64,000 nucleotides of DNA from CAMAXB01 sp964476565 (GTDB lineage Bacteria > Verrucomicrobiota > Verrucomicrobiia > Opitutales > Opitutaceae). The DNA lies in NCBI GenBank assembly GCA_964476565.1, contig CAYZBG010000001.1:62001-126000 (forward strand), read 5' to 3'. Positions within the stretch are counted from its first letter, which is position 1. Every line of letters starts with the position of its first letter. The position numbers and the translations under genes were made by a program. The notes below the pieces were generated by a model. That model saw only the letters and a program-made list of their open reading frames with translations, was not told the DNA's origin and did not search any database. Shown piece by piece: positions 25,708-34,974 of the stretch.

Positions 25708-26685
25708 TTACTTTACGGCCGCCAACGCCGCCTTGAGCACGCGCTGGGGATTCGGCAGTTGTTCGGTTTCGACCGGCGGGCTGTAGATCGCGGGCGCGTC
25801 GACCGTCGACAGGCGATGGATCGGACCGTCGAGTTCGTCGAAGGCCATGCGCTGGATCATGTCGGACAGCTGCGATCCCACGCTGGCGAACGGCTTCTGT
25901 TCCTCGACGATCAGCACGCGGTGCGTCTTCGCGACCGACTTCAGCACGGTGTCGATATCGAGGGGACGGATGGAGCGCAGATCGACGATTTCGACCGAGA
26001 GGTCGTGTTCTTTCTCCAGGACTTCCGCGGCCTTGAGGGAGTGCAGGACGGAGCGTCCGTAGGTGACGATGGTGAGATCGGTGCCTTCGCGCTTCACGTC
26101 GGCTTTGCCGAGCGGAACGACGTGTTCGCCCTCCGGAACCTCGCCCTTTTCGCCGTAGAGCAGCGTATTCTCGAGGAAGAAGACCGGATCGTTGTCGCGG
26201 ATGGCGGACTTGAGCAGGCCCTTGGCATCCGCGGCGGTGGCCGGGACGACCACCTTCACGCCCGGATGGTTGGCGAGCACGTTCTCCGGCGTATGCGAGT
26301 GGGTGGCGCCGACGTTGGTGCCGCCATTGGCGGGACCGCGGACGACGATCGGGCAGTTGATCTTACCCCCGCTCATGTAGCGGACGTTGGCGGCGTTGTT
26401 GAGGATCTGGTCAAACGCGACGGAGTAGAACGACCAGAACATCAGCTCCATCACGGGGCGGATGCCGAGCATCGAGGCGCCGATGCCCATGCCAATGAAG
26501 CCGGCTTCGCTGATCGGCGTGTCGACGATGCGTTTCGGGCCGAAGCGTGCGAGCAGGCCTTCGGTGACCTTGTAGGCACCGTTGAACTGGGCGACTTCTT
26601 CGCCCATGACGACGACGTTGGCATCGCGCTCGAGTTCCTCGGCGAGGGCGTGGCGGATGGCTTCGCGATAAGTGATGAGAGGCAT
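25708..26685 (-). CDS. pdhB: Pyruvate dehydrogenase E1 component, beta subunit
   Basis: 325 residues, normal for heterotetrameric E1-beta. MPLITYREAIRHALAEELER and VVVMGEEVAQFNGAYKVTEG are standard; the transketolase C-like end contains VLIVEEQKPFASVGSQLSD. With pdhA forms the thiamine-diphosphate-dependent decarboxylase. It starts 47 bp after pdhA ends and is followed 95 bp later by pdhC; a purine-rich stretch (25613-25660) fills that gap. Confidence 0.96.
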   Translation of the reverse strand: MPLITYREAIRHALAEELERDANVVVMGEEVAQFNGAYKVTEGLLARFGPKRIVDTPISEAGFIGMGIGASMLGIRPVMELMFWSFYSVAFDQILNNAANVRYMSGGKINCPIVVRGPANGGTNVGATHSHTPENVLANHPGVKVVVPATAADAKGLLKSAIRDNDPVFFLENTLLYGEKGEVPEGEHVVPLGKADVKREGTDLTIVTYGRSVLHSLKAAEVLEKEHDLSVEIVDLRSIRPLDIDTVLKSVAKTHRVLIVEEQKPFASVGSQLSDMIQRMAFDELDGPIHRLSTVDAPAIYSPPVETEQLPNPQRVLKAALAAVK

Positions 26686-26732
26686 CGTGGAGATCTCGGC
26701 GTGAAAACGGATGAAGGGGTGCGGAGCGCAGG

Positions 26733-27827
26733 TCAGTTGTCGAAGAACAGGCGGCCTTCGGACGTGCGTTTGTCGGCGTGGTCGACCTCCCAGTAGACGT
26801 CTTTCTGGATGTCTTCGACAGTCGGGTAGGGGCTTGCCTCGGAGAAATCCGCGGCGGCATCGGCCTCGGCGCGCGCCTCGGTGTCGATCTGTTCGATGAG
26901 GGCGTCGTTAAGCACGCCTTCGTCCACCAGGGTGCGTTGGAAAAGGGTGATCGGATCCTTGGTGCGCTGGTATTCCTCGATCTCGGCCTTGTCGCGATAG
27001 GTCTTGTCCGGATCGGCCACGGAGTGACCGCGGTAGCGATAGGTATCGATCTCCACCACGGCCGGTTTCGATTGCTCCCGGGCGCGGGTGAGGAACTTGT
27101 CCATCGTTGCCCGCACCGCGTAGACGTCATGACCGTCGCAGGTGGCCCATTCCATGCCGTAGGCTTCGGCGCGCTGGGCGAGGCCCGGGCCGGCGGAGGA
27201 ACGCTCCTGACTGGTGCCCATCGAGTAGCGATTGTTCTCGATCACAAAGATGACCGGGAGATCCCACAGGGCGGCGAGGTTGTAGGCTTCGTGCACTGCA
27301 CCCTGATTCACGGCGCCGTCGCCCATGAATGCCATCGCGGCCCCTTTGAGCCCCTGATACTTCAAGGCATAGGCGAGACCGGTGCCGAGCGGGATCTGGC
27401 CGCCGACGATGCCGTGGCCGCCCCAAAAATTCATCGACGGTTCGAAATAGTGCATCGAGCCGCCCTTGCCCTTGGAGCAACCGGTGACCTTGCCATAGAG
27501 TTCCGCCATGAGGGGCTTGGTGTCCATGCCGACGGCGATGGCGTGACCGTGGTCCCGATAGGCCGTGATCACATGGTCGTTCTTGCCCATGAGCGAGCAG
27601 CAGCCGACGGCTACGGCCTCCTGGCCGATGTAGAGGTGGAGGAAGCCACCGATCTTCTTGGCCTGATAGGCGCGCAGACTGCGTTCCTCGAAGCGGCGGA
27701 TGCGCACCATCTGGCGGTAAAGCTCGATCCGCTGCTCCTTGGTCAATTGGGCGTTGATCGGGGCGCTGGCGGGGGTGGTGCCCGCATCGGCTTTCTTATC
27801 GGCAGTGGCAGTCGGTTTTTTGCTCAC
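26733..27827 (-). CDS. pdhA: Pyruvate dehydrogenase E1 component, alpha subunit
   Basis: Starts at GTG 27827 (VSKKPTATADKKADAG), giving 364 residues; an open frame extends upstream into the Nudix gene but this part is not conserved in character. The core LYRQMVRIRRFEERSLRAYQ, GKGGSMHYF and the ThDP motif MAFMGDGAVNQGAVHEAYNL (GDGxxxxG) are typical of E1-alpha, as is the phosphorylation-loop-like RYRGHSVADPD. The heterotetrameric E1 plus E2 arrangement is the Gram-positive/mitochondrial type. Confidence 0.95.
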   Translation of the reverse strand: MSKKPTATADKKADAGTTPASAPINAQLTKEQRIELYRQMVRIRRFEERSLRAYQAKKIGGFLHLYIGQEAVAVGCCSLMGKNDHVITAYRDHGHAIAVGMDTKPLMAELYGKVTGCSKGKGGSMHYFEPSMNFWGGHGIVGGQIPLGTGLAYALKYQGLKGAAMAFMGDGAVNQGAVHEAYNLAALWDLPVIFVIENNRYSMGTSQERSSAGPGLAQRAEAYGMEWATCDGHDVYAVRATMDKFLTRAREQSKPAVVEIDTYRYRGHSVADPDKTYRDKAEIEEYQRTKDPITLFQRTLVDEGVLNDALIEQIDTEARAEADAAADFSEASPYPTVEDIQKDVYWEVDHADKRTSEGRLFFDN

Positions 27828-27883
27828 GGGAGGAGGCGACGATGGTTGGAAAAACGCGAAGTCTTTGTCGGACAGAGGGGAAA

Positions 27884-28414
27884 TCAAGCGTTGATTCGCC
27901 CGCCGCCGCCGGTCGGAGGCGTGACTTGCTCGACAGTGATTCGCAACGGCTGGCCCGGGTCGCAATCGGCGCGCAACGCCACGAATTGTTCCTTGTACTG
28001 GTCAAAGATCGGCCACAACGCGGTCCGGTCGGTCGCGGGAAGCGGGAGCGTATCAATCTCCGAGCGCGCAAAGAATCCGAAACGGCCCTCGCTGATCGCA
28101 GGAGGCAGGCTGGGAATGGGCCGGAGGCACCGGAACAGGAACAGGAGCCAGTGCGAGGACCCTTCGTAGGCCTTTTCGGCGATCATGCCAAACAGGTGCA
28201 GGTCATCGGTCGTGATCGTGAACCCGGTTTCCTCCTTCGTTTCGCGCACCGCACATTCAAAGGGCGACTCGCCCAAGGCGGTCTCCAGTTTTCCACCGAT
28301 CGGACTCCAGGCGCCCAGGTTGGGTGCCTTGGCACGCAGTAGCAGCAGGTGTTGGCCGTCGGAATTCTCGAGAAACACGAGTGCGGCGATCTTGTAGGCT
28401 AGCGGGACGGACAT
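27884..28414 (-). CDS. Nudix hydrolase
   Basis: 176 residues from ATG 28414 (MSVPLAYKIAALVFLENSD). The Nudix box is seen as GGKLETALGESPFECAVRET followed by KEETGF, with two extra residues between the first Gly and the first conserved Glu compared with GX5E. Lies 57 bp upstream of pdhA on the same strand, so could be the first gene of the pdh transcript. Substrate unknown; family hydrolyses nucleoside diphosphate-linked compounds. Confidence 0.88.
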   Translation of the reverse strand: MSVPLAYKIAALVFLENSDGQHLLLLRAKAPNLGAWSPIGGKLETALGESPFECAVRETKEETGFTITTDDLHLFGMIAEKAYEGSSHWLLFLFRCLRPIPSLPPAISEGRFGFFARSEIDTLPLPATDRTALWPIFDQYKEQFVALRADCDPGQPLRITVEQVTPPTGGGGRINA

Positions 28415-28488
28415 GGAGCAAGGACGTGGAAGGGCGGACTTCGAACGTGACCCGACCGAAAGGTGGCTCAATGCTAATTGGTCCCCCT

Positions 28489-29097
28489 ATGCGTCTTCTC
28501 TCACTTGTGTCCTCGATGGGCACCGGCCGGGCTTTGCTTGGCGTGCTCCTGCCGTTGGTCTGTGCCGCGGCGGCCCCCGCATCGCCGCCCGCCGCCGTTG
28601 CCGTGCACGACGTAACCTGCTCCCTCCTGCGCAACGAGGGTGGGTGGCTGGAACTCGCGGTGGAGCTGGAGGCGGGCGTACCGTCGCGGCCCCGGGCATG
28701 GGTGGACCACGTTACGGTGGCGGTCTGGCTGGCGTATGAGCCTCCGGCGGCATCCGGCGCGCCGCCACGGCGCTTCCACGCCGCGGCGGAGTTTGTCACC
28801 ATTCCGTCCGGTCGCTCCACGGTTCGATTCTACCTGCCTCCGGAGGTCGTGGTTCGCGACCAGGTGCGTACCGACCGGATCGACTACGTCGTGGAATTGC
28901 AGGTGGACGGACGAAAACAGGAGTGGACCGAGGCCGCGGTTTGCCGGCGTTTGCGATCATCTGCGGCATGGGCGGTCTTTCTCGCTCAAGGCCGCGCCGC
29001 CGAAGGTGAGGCCGACGGCGTCCTGCGGAGTCAGGCCGAGTCTCCGTTTGCCTGGGATCCGCGACGGCCAACTCCGGCAATGCGGTTGAGGCGGTGA
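28489..29097 (+). CDS. Amuc_1102-like pilus-locus protein
   Basis: 202 residues from ATG 28489, with an N-terminal signal peptide (LLGVLLPLVCAAAAPASPPA); ATG 28471 would add six residues. The mature part is a beta-sandwich-like domain (AVHDVTCSLLRNEGGWLELA, ATAEFVTIPSG-type strands, VRFYLPPEVVVRDQV). First gene of a five-gene cluster ordered as Akkermansia Amuc_1102-1101-1100-1099-1098. Assignment rests on position, size and export signal, and is less certain than for the secretin. Confidence 0.65.
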   Translation: MRLLSLVSSMGTGRALLGVLLPLVCAAAAPASPPAAVAVHDVTCSLLRNEGGWLELAVELEAGVPSRPRAWVDHVTVAVWLAYEPPAASGAPPRRFHAAAEFVTIPSGRSTVRFYLPPEVVVRDQVRTDRIDYVVELQVDGRKQEWTEAAVCRRLRSSAAWAVFLAQGRAAEGEADGVLRSQAESPFAWDPRRPTPAMRLRR

Positions 29098-29157
29098 AGC
29101 CAGGGAATAAAACGCACTTTACTTGCAATAGATTTTCTGGGATCGACGGACTCCCCT

Positions 29158-30711
29158 ATGCGTTCCGTCTTCTTGAACGCAGTCGCCGAGGTGGCTGGCT
29201 GCATGGTCTGCGCGCGCTTTGAAGTCCGTCGAGGTTCCGGCCTTGTCCTGCATGGGTGGCATCCTCCGACGGAGAGCACCGTTGGAAGCCGCGCCGGCGT
29301 GGCCTCGGCGCCGACCCCACCCACCAAGCGATCGGTGGTTTTCCGGTTCCGCAAAGCCCGGGAGGGACTACGCCTGGCGGTGCCAGCTTCGGTTGCAGTG
29401 GTGCGCCGTCTGGCCACGCCGACGCTGCCGCAGGCGGCAAAGGCGAAGCTGTTGGCATTTGAGGCCGGCCAGATGGCCGGCGTTCCGGCACCTGAAGTCG
29501 AATGGGCCCACGCGAGCCTCCCTCAGGACGGAGGACAGGCCAGGGTCCTCTTGGCAGCAGCCAGCCGTTCCCTTCTGGAAACCTGGACCCGGGAGGCGGC
29601 GGTTGGCCGAGGTGTGCCGGACGACGTCGAACCGGCCTGCCTCGCGTTGTATCGCAGTTTTCGTTACACGCATCCCGGCATCGAGTCGGGGGTGGTGCTG
29701 CTGGATGTGACCCGGCGGGGCCTTCGCGTGCTGCTCATCGATCAACCGGGCTATGCCGCGCGTCAGGCGGTGTGGCCGCCTGCTGCCGCCGGCACCTCAG
29801 CCCCCTGGGGTCCGCAAAACCCTCCGACGGCCGGTGCCCTCGCGGAGCGTGCTCATCTTGAACTGGCGCGCCTGCTCGCCAGTGCGGATACCGTCGGCGA
29901 AGGCAAGCGGCCGGTCATTCAGCGGCTGTTCATTTGCGGAGAGTGGTCCCTGCTTCCCGGCTTCGCGGCGGCCTTGGGCGGCCGACTTGGCCTCCCGGTT
30001 GAGGGCTATGATCCGCTGGGGCGTGTGTTGATGGAAGGAGCTTCGCCGGCCGCCGACCTGCGTGTCGCCATGGGTGAACTCGTCGGCCTCGCGGCGCGCG
30101 GACTGGCCGATGCTCCTGACTTACCGCTGGTGTCGCCTGCGGTTCGGCACGAGCAGGCGCGCCCGGGCCGGGTGCGCCTCGTCAGGCTGGCGCTGGCTGC
30201 GGCGATGCTCACCCCGCTGCCTCCGCTGATTGCGGTCAATCACCGCGCCAGCAGGGTGGAATCGCTCTGCCAGGAGATTTCGAGCGCACTGACCCGGGTG
30301 GAGCAGTGGGAAAAGGTCGTTGCGCTCGCGCTGACTCGGCTGAACCGGCTCCAGGCTGAGCGTGACTTGCTCTCCGGCCTGCTGAACGAGCGCGTGGTGT
30401 GGGTGCGTTTTCTCGCGGATCTTGAAGAACGTCTCGCCGAGGTGCCGGGAATCGAATGCCGGCACCTGAGGGTTGAGGATGAAAGCCAAGGGCGGGGTGC
30501 GGCCCTGGTCAGGTTGGGCGGGCGGTTTGACCGTTCCGTCGCGATGGGCGGAGAGGTGCCGTGGGATGACCGGATGCGTACCTTGCTCGCCCGGCTTTCG
30601 GCGTCGCCGTTTGTGGCGAAGGTTGAGCACGAGCGCTTCCTTGAGGTGGGAGCGGCGCAAGCCGAGTTTGAGCTGACGCTGCGCCTGTGTGTCCGGCCGA
30701 TCCAGCCATGA
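29158..30711 (+). CDS. PilM/PilN-like fusion protein (Amuc_1101-like)
   Basis: 517 residues. The N-terminal two thirds are actin-like as in PilM (SGVVLLDVTRRGLRVLLID strand, RPVIQRLFICGEWSLLPGFA near the phosphate-2 region). A membrane helix at about 345-365 (LVRLALAAAMLTPLPPLIAV) precedes a PilN-like periplasmic domain (coiled coil, then NERVVWVRFLADLEERLAEV). In Verrucomicrobia the Amuc_1101 proteins are PilM-like; the fused PilN-like part here is read directly from the topology. Its stop overlaps the next ATG (ATGA). Confidence 0.75.
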   Translation: MRSVFLNAVAEVAGCMVCARFEVRRGSGLVLHGWHPPTESTVGSRAGVASAPTPPTKRSVVFRFRKAREGLRLAVPASVAVVRRLATPTLPQAAKAKLLAFEAGQMAGVPAPEVEWAHASLPQDGGQARVLLAAASRSLLETWTREAAVGRGVPDDVEPACLALYRSFRYTHPGIESGVVLLDVTRRGLRVLLIDQPGYAARQAVWPPAAAGTSAPWGPQNPPTAGALAERAHLELARLLASADTVGEGKRPVIQRLFICGEWSLLPGFAAALGGRLGLPVEGYDPLGRVLMEGASPAADLRVAMGELVGLAARGLADAPDLPLVSPAVRHEQARPGRVRLVRLALAAAMLTPLPPLIAVNHRASRVESLCQEISSALTRVEQWEKVVALALTRLNRLQAERDLLSGLLNERVVWVRFLADLEERLAEVPGIECRHLRVEDESQGRGAALVRLGGRFDRSVAMGGEVPWDDRMRTLLARLSASPFVAKVEHERFLEVGAAQAEFELTLRLCVRPIQP

Positions 30712-31604
30712 AGTCCAGGCGCTGGCATGGGTCGGTTTTTACCTGGCGAGGAGCCTGGGTCACCACCCTCACGGTACTTTGCGCCGTGCAGGTATTCGGC
30801 GTGTTCCGCGCCGTCCGGCGCCATACGGCTGCGACGCAGCATCAGTCGGCGCTTGAGCGGCGAGCCCAGGCCGCGATGCGGCTCAAACCGTCTCCGACGG
30901 AAAGCGGGCTGGCCAAACTGAACCTCCGGATTGAAGGCATTGAGACCGACCTCGCTCCGTTGCGCCGTCACTTTACCCGCCCGGCCGGATCAACCACCGT
31001 TCCGGGCTCGCGAGCCGAAGCCTACTTTGCGTTGCGCGCCTACATGAGCCGGCTGCAGGCCGCGGCTTTGAAGATGAACGTGGGCCATCGTCCCGAGGAG
31101 CGGTGGGGCTTTGCTGCCCATCAGCACGAAGGACCGCCGGACGGGCTGGGCGCGAACGTACACGCCCAGTGCGTCGATCTCGAGCGCACGTTGAGTGCTT
31201 TGATCGAGGCGAAACCCGCACGGATTGAGCGTGTGCAGCGGGAACGCCCAACTGGCCTGGCACCCGACCTCAGGCGCTCGGCGGGCGACGAGGCGGACTT
31301 TTTCTCCCTCGCTCCGGGATTGGCCTTGCCCGTCAGGTCGGGCGTGGATGTGCGCGCGTATCGGGTGACCTTTGTCGGTGATCGTGACGTGCTTCGTACC
31401 TGGCTCAACCGCCTCGCCGGACTGCCTGGGCCAGTGATCGTGCGCGACGTGATCGCGGAGCCGGTGGCCGCGGTCCGAGAGCGGGAGGAGCCGGCGTTTG
31501 GGAAGCCGGCGCTCACCCGTTTCACTGTGACGTACGTGGAAGTGGTCAAAAACGGTGAATCTGCGCCGGAACCGGAACGGGCGAGACCTGAGGAGCGACG
31601 GTGA
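30708..31604 (+). CDS. Amuc_1100-like (PilO-like) membrane protein
   Basis: 298 residues from ATG 30708, coupled by ATGA to the upstream gene. One N-terminal membrane helix (WVTTLTVLCAVQVFGVFRAV), coiled coil (ALERRAQAAMRLKPSPTESG) and a periplasmic domain with the ferredoxin-like pattern of PilO (VRAYRVTFVGDRDVLRTWLN, RFTVTYVEVV). Same place in the cluster as Amuc_1100, the Akkermansia outer-membrane/pilus-associated protein known for host signalling. Here it should be part of the inner-membrane alignment complex. Confidence 0.72.
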   Translation: MKSRRWHGSVFTWRGAWVTTLTVLCAVQVFGVFRAVRRHTAATQHQSALERRAQAAMRLKPSPTESGLAKLNLRIEGIETDLAPLRRHFTRPAGSTTVPGSRAEAYFALRAYMSRLQAAALKMNVGHRPEERWGFAAHQHEGPPDGLGANVHAQCVDLERTLSALIEAKPARIERVQRERPTGLAPDLRRSAGDEADFFSLAPGLALPVRSGVDVRAYRVTFVGDRDVLRTWLNRLAGLPGPVIVRDVIAEPVAAVREREEPAFGKPALTRFTVTYVEVVKNGESAPEPERARPEERR

Positions 31605-32398
31605 TGCGTCGAATGCATGGGGCGTGGCGGCAGGTGTTGGCCGGACTTGCGTGCTCGGCGTTGGTGGTGTCGCTCGCGCTTTCGCTCACCTGGTACCGAG
31701 CGGTGTCCACGCCCGTGCTTCCTTTACGCCTGTCGCCGGACGAGCCGGAGGAACCGGCACCCACCGAAGGCACGCAGTTTGACCCGGATTTCAACTGGCC
31801 GGCTCGTCTCGGTGTGCAGGGGCTGTTTGCCCGGAGGGCGCACGACGCACGGCCGAAGATCGACACGAACCGGCTGAGCGACCGCTCCCCGCCCATCCTG
31901 CGCTACGTGCGACGCAAGCTGCCGCCGCTCCGCCTGGAAGGATTCTGGGCGGCACCGGAGGGACTGCGCGGAATCTTTGTGGTCGGCGCCACCGGGGAGA
32001 GCGTGATCGCCGCCCCGGGGCACCGCTTCGCCGATCTCGGCCTCGTCCTGGAGAGCCTGGTCCGACGATCGGGCCGCCCGGAATCCGGCAGCGGCGATGT
32101 TGTCATCGAATGGTGGATACGTGATGTGCTTTCCGGGCATATCAGCCGGCACGATTCGGCGATTCAGGCGTCCGAAGGCACCATGCTCGCCGGCTTCGAG
32201 GTGGAGGCCTCAGCGCCGGTGGTCGAAGTGGAGCAGGGCGGAGCGCTCGTCTCGGGCGCCGACCGCTGGGTGGTCGATTCGATCTCCGAACACCCGCCCG
32301 AGGTGCGTCTGACCGGCTCCGGCGCATCGCCCGAGCTCCTGCTCCGCCCGGTCCTGCCTGCGGTTCCGGTCCACCAGGACGCCGGGCCCGCTCACTGA
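31604..32398 (+). CDS. Amuc_1099-like (PilP-like) pilus-system protein
   Basis: 264 residues from ATG 31604, whose A is the last base of the upstream TGA. One membrane helix (VLAGLACSALVVSLALSLTW), then a Pro-rich tether and a beta-rich domain (LRLEGFWAAPEGLRGIFVVG ... VIAAPGHRFADLGLVLESL) like PilP, which links the inner-membrane complex to the secretin. GTG 31601 is an alternative start. Confidence 0.7.
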   Translation: MRRMHGAWRQVLAGLACSALVVSLALSLTWYRAVSTPVLPLRLSPDEPEEPAPTEGTQFDPDFNWPARLGVQGLFARRAHDARPKIDTNRLSDRSPPILRYVRRKLPPLRLEGFWAAPEGLRGIFVVGATGESVIAAPGHRFADLGLVLESLVRRSGRPESGSGDVVIEWWIRDVLSGHISRHDSAIQASEGTMLAGFEVEASAPVVEVEQGGALVSGADRWVVDSISEHPPEVRLTGSGASPELLLRPVLPAVPVHQDAGPAH

Positions 32399-32402
32399 AT
32401 TT

Positions 32403-34928
32403 ATGCGAACTGTTCTCGCTTCCTTCCCCTCGGCGATTCGTGTGCTGCTCGCCTTCGGGCTTGCTGGCTGGACCTGCAGGTCAGGTCAGGCGTCTGACGG
32501 CGAACCAGGCTCACTGGAATCGGACGCGGCGGCGTGGGCCGGCGCGGTACGTGAGCGCCTTGATCAGGCGATCACCGCGACTGAGCCGGTGCTGGCCCGG
32601 TCGAAGCAGGAACTTGAACGAGGCGAACCGTCGGCTGCGCTGGCCCTGCTGGACGAACATCTGCGCCGACTTCCCGACACAACGTTGACCCGAGATGCCC
32701 TCATTCGCACCCGGCGTCTACGGGCCGAGGTGTTGGTGACGATGGCGGGGCGGGCGTTGGACGGCGGCGAACTCGCGGAAGCGCGCCGGTTGCGCGAGCT
32801 GCACCGCGAAAGCGGAGTCGCGGATGTGCGGGCGGCACGGTTGGACGCGCGGCTGGAGGCCGCCGAGCTCGATCCTCCGCTTCCCCAGCTCGAAGACGTC
32901 AGCCCCGGTTATCTGCATCGTCGAAAAGAGCTCGCGCAGTGGCTGGCACGCGGACGTACCCAATACGGAGTCGGGGACCTGGAGGGCGCGGTACTCAGCT
33001 ACCGTCACGCCGGGCAGCTGGCCCCGGATGACCCGGAGCCCAAGCTCATGCTCAAGCGCATCGCCGCCGACCGCGAGAAACGGGGGCCGCTCAATCGCGA
33101 GCGGTCGCGCACGCAGATGCTGCAGGAAGTCGCCCATGCCTGGGAACGTCCGGTGGCCCAAGCCGGCGCCCCGGCCGAACCGGGACGGGAGCGGGCGAAT
33201 GCCGAGCCTCTCGTGAGGAAACTCTCCGAGATTCAAATCCCGCAGGTGAGCTTTGTGCAGATGGACCTCGCCAAGGTGGTCGCGACCTTGAGCGCAATCT
33301 CCGAGGACTACGACCGGACGGACCTGCCGTCCAAGGGCGTCAACATTGTGCTGCTGGATCCGTCGGCACGGAACCCGCCGGTCAACCTCACTCTCAGGAA
33401 TCTGTCGCTGGCGCGTATCCTGGATTTCATTACTGATGCCGTCGGCTATCAGTACGAGATACAGGCAGATGCCGTGGTGGTGCGACCGGGGGGCGAAACG
33501 ACCTCGCTCGATACGGAGTTCTTCCCGATTACCCGGTCGACCGTGATCCGCATGACGGGCCCCGCGTTGAGCACCCCGCCTGCGCCGCCGGCGGGGGATC
33601 CGTTCGGTGCGGCCGCGCCGGCGGTCGCTGCCGCGGGTGCGGAGGCGTTGGCGCTCCGCGGCTTCCTGCAGCAGGCCGGCGTGAACTTCGAAGGCACGCC
33701 CGGATCCAGTCTCGCTTACGATGGATCGGCGATGATCGTGACCCAGACGGCGCGCAACCTCGAACGTATCCGGAATATCCTGCATCGGTACAACGACGTG
33801 CGCCAGGTGGAGATTGAGGCCAAGTTCATCGAGGTGCAGGAGGGGGCGCTCGAAGAGTTGGGCGTGACCTGGAATGTAACCCGGCGCGGACGGCGCCTGC
33901 TGGATCCCGTGACCGGCGAGCCCCTGCGGGATGCCACGGGGGCGGAACGCTACGACGTGCAGGACCGTTTCACCTCGGGCGGAGTGCGACCGCTGGCGGA
34001 GGCGTTTCGGAATTCAAATTCGGTCAATGCGATCCTCATCGACGGCGAAGCGGCAGCGACGACGGCTCCTCCGACGTTCCCGGGGGCCGTGCTCATGGGC
34101 GGCGCCGGCAGCCCGCTGGCGGACCTGTCGGGTGCGGTGGGCGACTTTGATGTACAGGCCGTGGTGCGCGCGTTGTCGCAGAAGCAAGGCACCGATCTAC
34201 TCAGCGCGCCGAAGGTCACTGTGCTTTCGGGCAATACCGCAACCATGGTGGTCGCGCAGGAGATGCGGTATCCCCAAAGTTACGGGGAGATTCAGAGTCA
34301 GGTCGGGTCGAGCAACAGTTCCGGTACCTCGGGCTCGGCAGGAGTTACGGTCACGGCCGGGACGCCGCAGGATTTCGCCACGCGCAACGTGGGCGTCGAG
34401 CTTCGGGTCACGCCGATCGTGGAGGAGGACGACTACAGCATCAGCCTCGACCTGAATCCGAAGGTGACCGAGTTCGAAGGTTTCGTCGAATACGGCGGGC
34501 CCAGTCTGGCGATTTCGTCGGGCCGGACGGTGACCGTCCCTCCAGGGTTCTACCAACCGATCTTCTCGGTGCGCGAGGTCTCGACCAAGGTTACGTTGTG
34601 GGACGGAGCAACGTTGATCATGGGAGGATTGACGCGCGAGGAGGTGAAGCAGGTCGACGATCGGATTCCCGTGCTCGGAAGCATACCGGGACTCGGTCGG
34701 CTCTTTCGTTCCAAGGGCGAGACGGCGCAGAAGCGGAACCTGCTGATTTTTGTTACGGCCAACCTCGTCAGTCCCGGTGGCTCGCCCAAGAAGCAGGTGC
34801 TGCAGGATACGCCCCCCAGCACCCCGTTTCGCAATCCCACGTGGGTTGCCCCGGGAGGCCCATCGGCCCGACCGCGCGATCAGGTCGCGCCGCCGGCGGC
34901 CACAGCGCATCAAAACGGCGGATCCTGA
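32403..34928 (+). CDS. Secretin of the type IV pilus-like system (Amuc_1098-like)
   Basis: 841 residues with signal peptide (IRVLLAFGLAGWTC; a Cys after LAGWT may be a lipobox-like site). Residues about 30-240 hold TPR-like helices (LAQWLARGRTQYGVGDLEGA). A secretin N-domain (VNLTLRNLSLARILDFITDA), an N1/N3-type domain (QVEIEAKFIEVQEGALEELG), and the C-terminal beta-barrel with LSAPKVTVLSGNTATMVVAQ and IPVLGSIPGLGRLF are clear. Forms the outer-membrane pore. The TPR-plus-secretin architecture is like the Amuc_1098 family. Confidence 0.9.
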   Translation: MRTVLASFPSAIRVLLAFGLAGWTCRSGQASDGEPGSLESDAAAWAGAVRERLDQAITATEPVLARSKQELERGEPSAALALLDEHLRRLPDTTLTRDALIRTRRLRAEVLVTMAGRALDGGELAEARRLRELHRESGVADVRAARLDARLEAAELDPPLPQLEDVSPGYLHRRKELAQWLARGRTQYGVGDLEGAVLSYRHAGQLAPDDPEPKLMLKRIAADREKRGPLNRERSRTQMLQEVAHAWERPVAQAGAPAEPGRERANAEPLVRKLSEIQIPQVSFVQMDLAKVVATLSAISEDYDRTDLPSKGVNIVLLDPSARNPPVNLTLRNLSLARILDFITDAVGYQYEIQADAVVVRPGGETTSLDTEFFPITRSTVIRMTGPALSTPPAPPAGDPFGAAAPAVAAAGAEALALRGFLQQAGVNFEGTPGSSLAYDGSAMIVTQTARNLERIRNILHRYNDVRQVEIEAKFIEVQEGALEELGVTWNVTRRGRRLLDPVTGEPLRDATGAERYDVQDRFTSGGVRPLAEAFRNSNSVNAILIDGEAAATTAPPTFPGAVLMGGAGSPLADLSGAVGDFDVQAVVRALSQKQGTDLLSAPKVTVLSGNTATMVVAQEMRYPQSYGEIQSQVGSSNSSGTSGSAGVTVTAGTPQDFATRNVGVELRVTPIVEEDDYSISLDLNPKVTEFEGFVEYGGPSLAISSGRTVTVPPGFYQPIFSVREVSTKVTLWDGATLIMGGLTREEVKQVDDRIPVLGSIPGLGRLFRSKGETAQKRNLLIFVTANLVSPGGSPKKQVLQDTPPSTPFRNPTWVAPGGPSARPRDQVAPPAATAHQNGGS

Positions 34929-34974
34929 CCGGTCGCCGGTTGACGCCTGCGGGTGACCGGCCTTGCCTTTCCCG

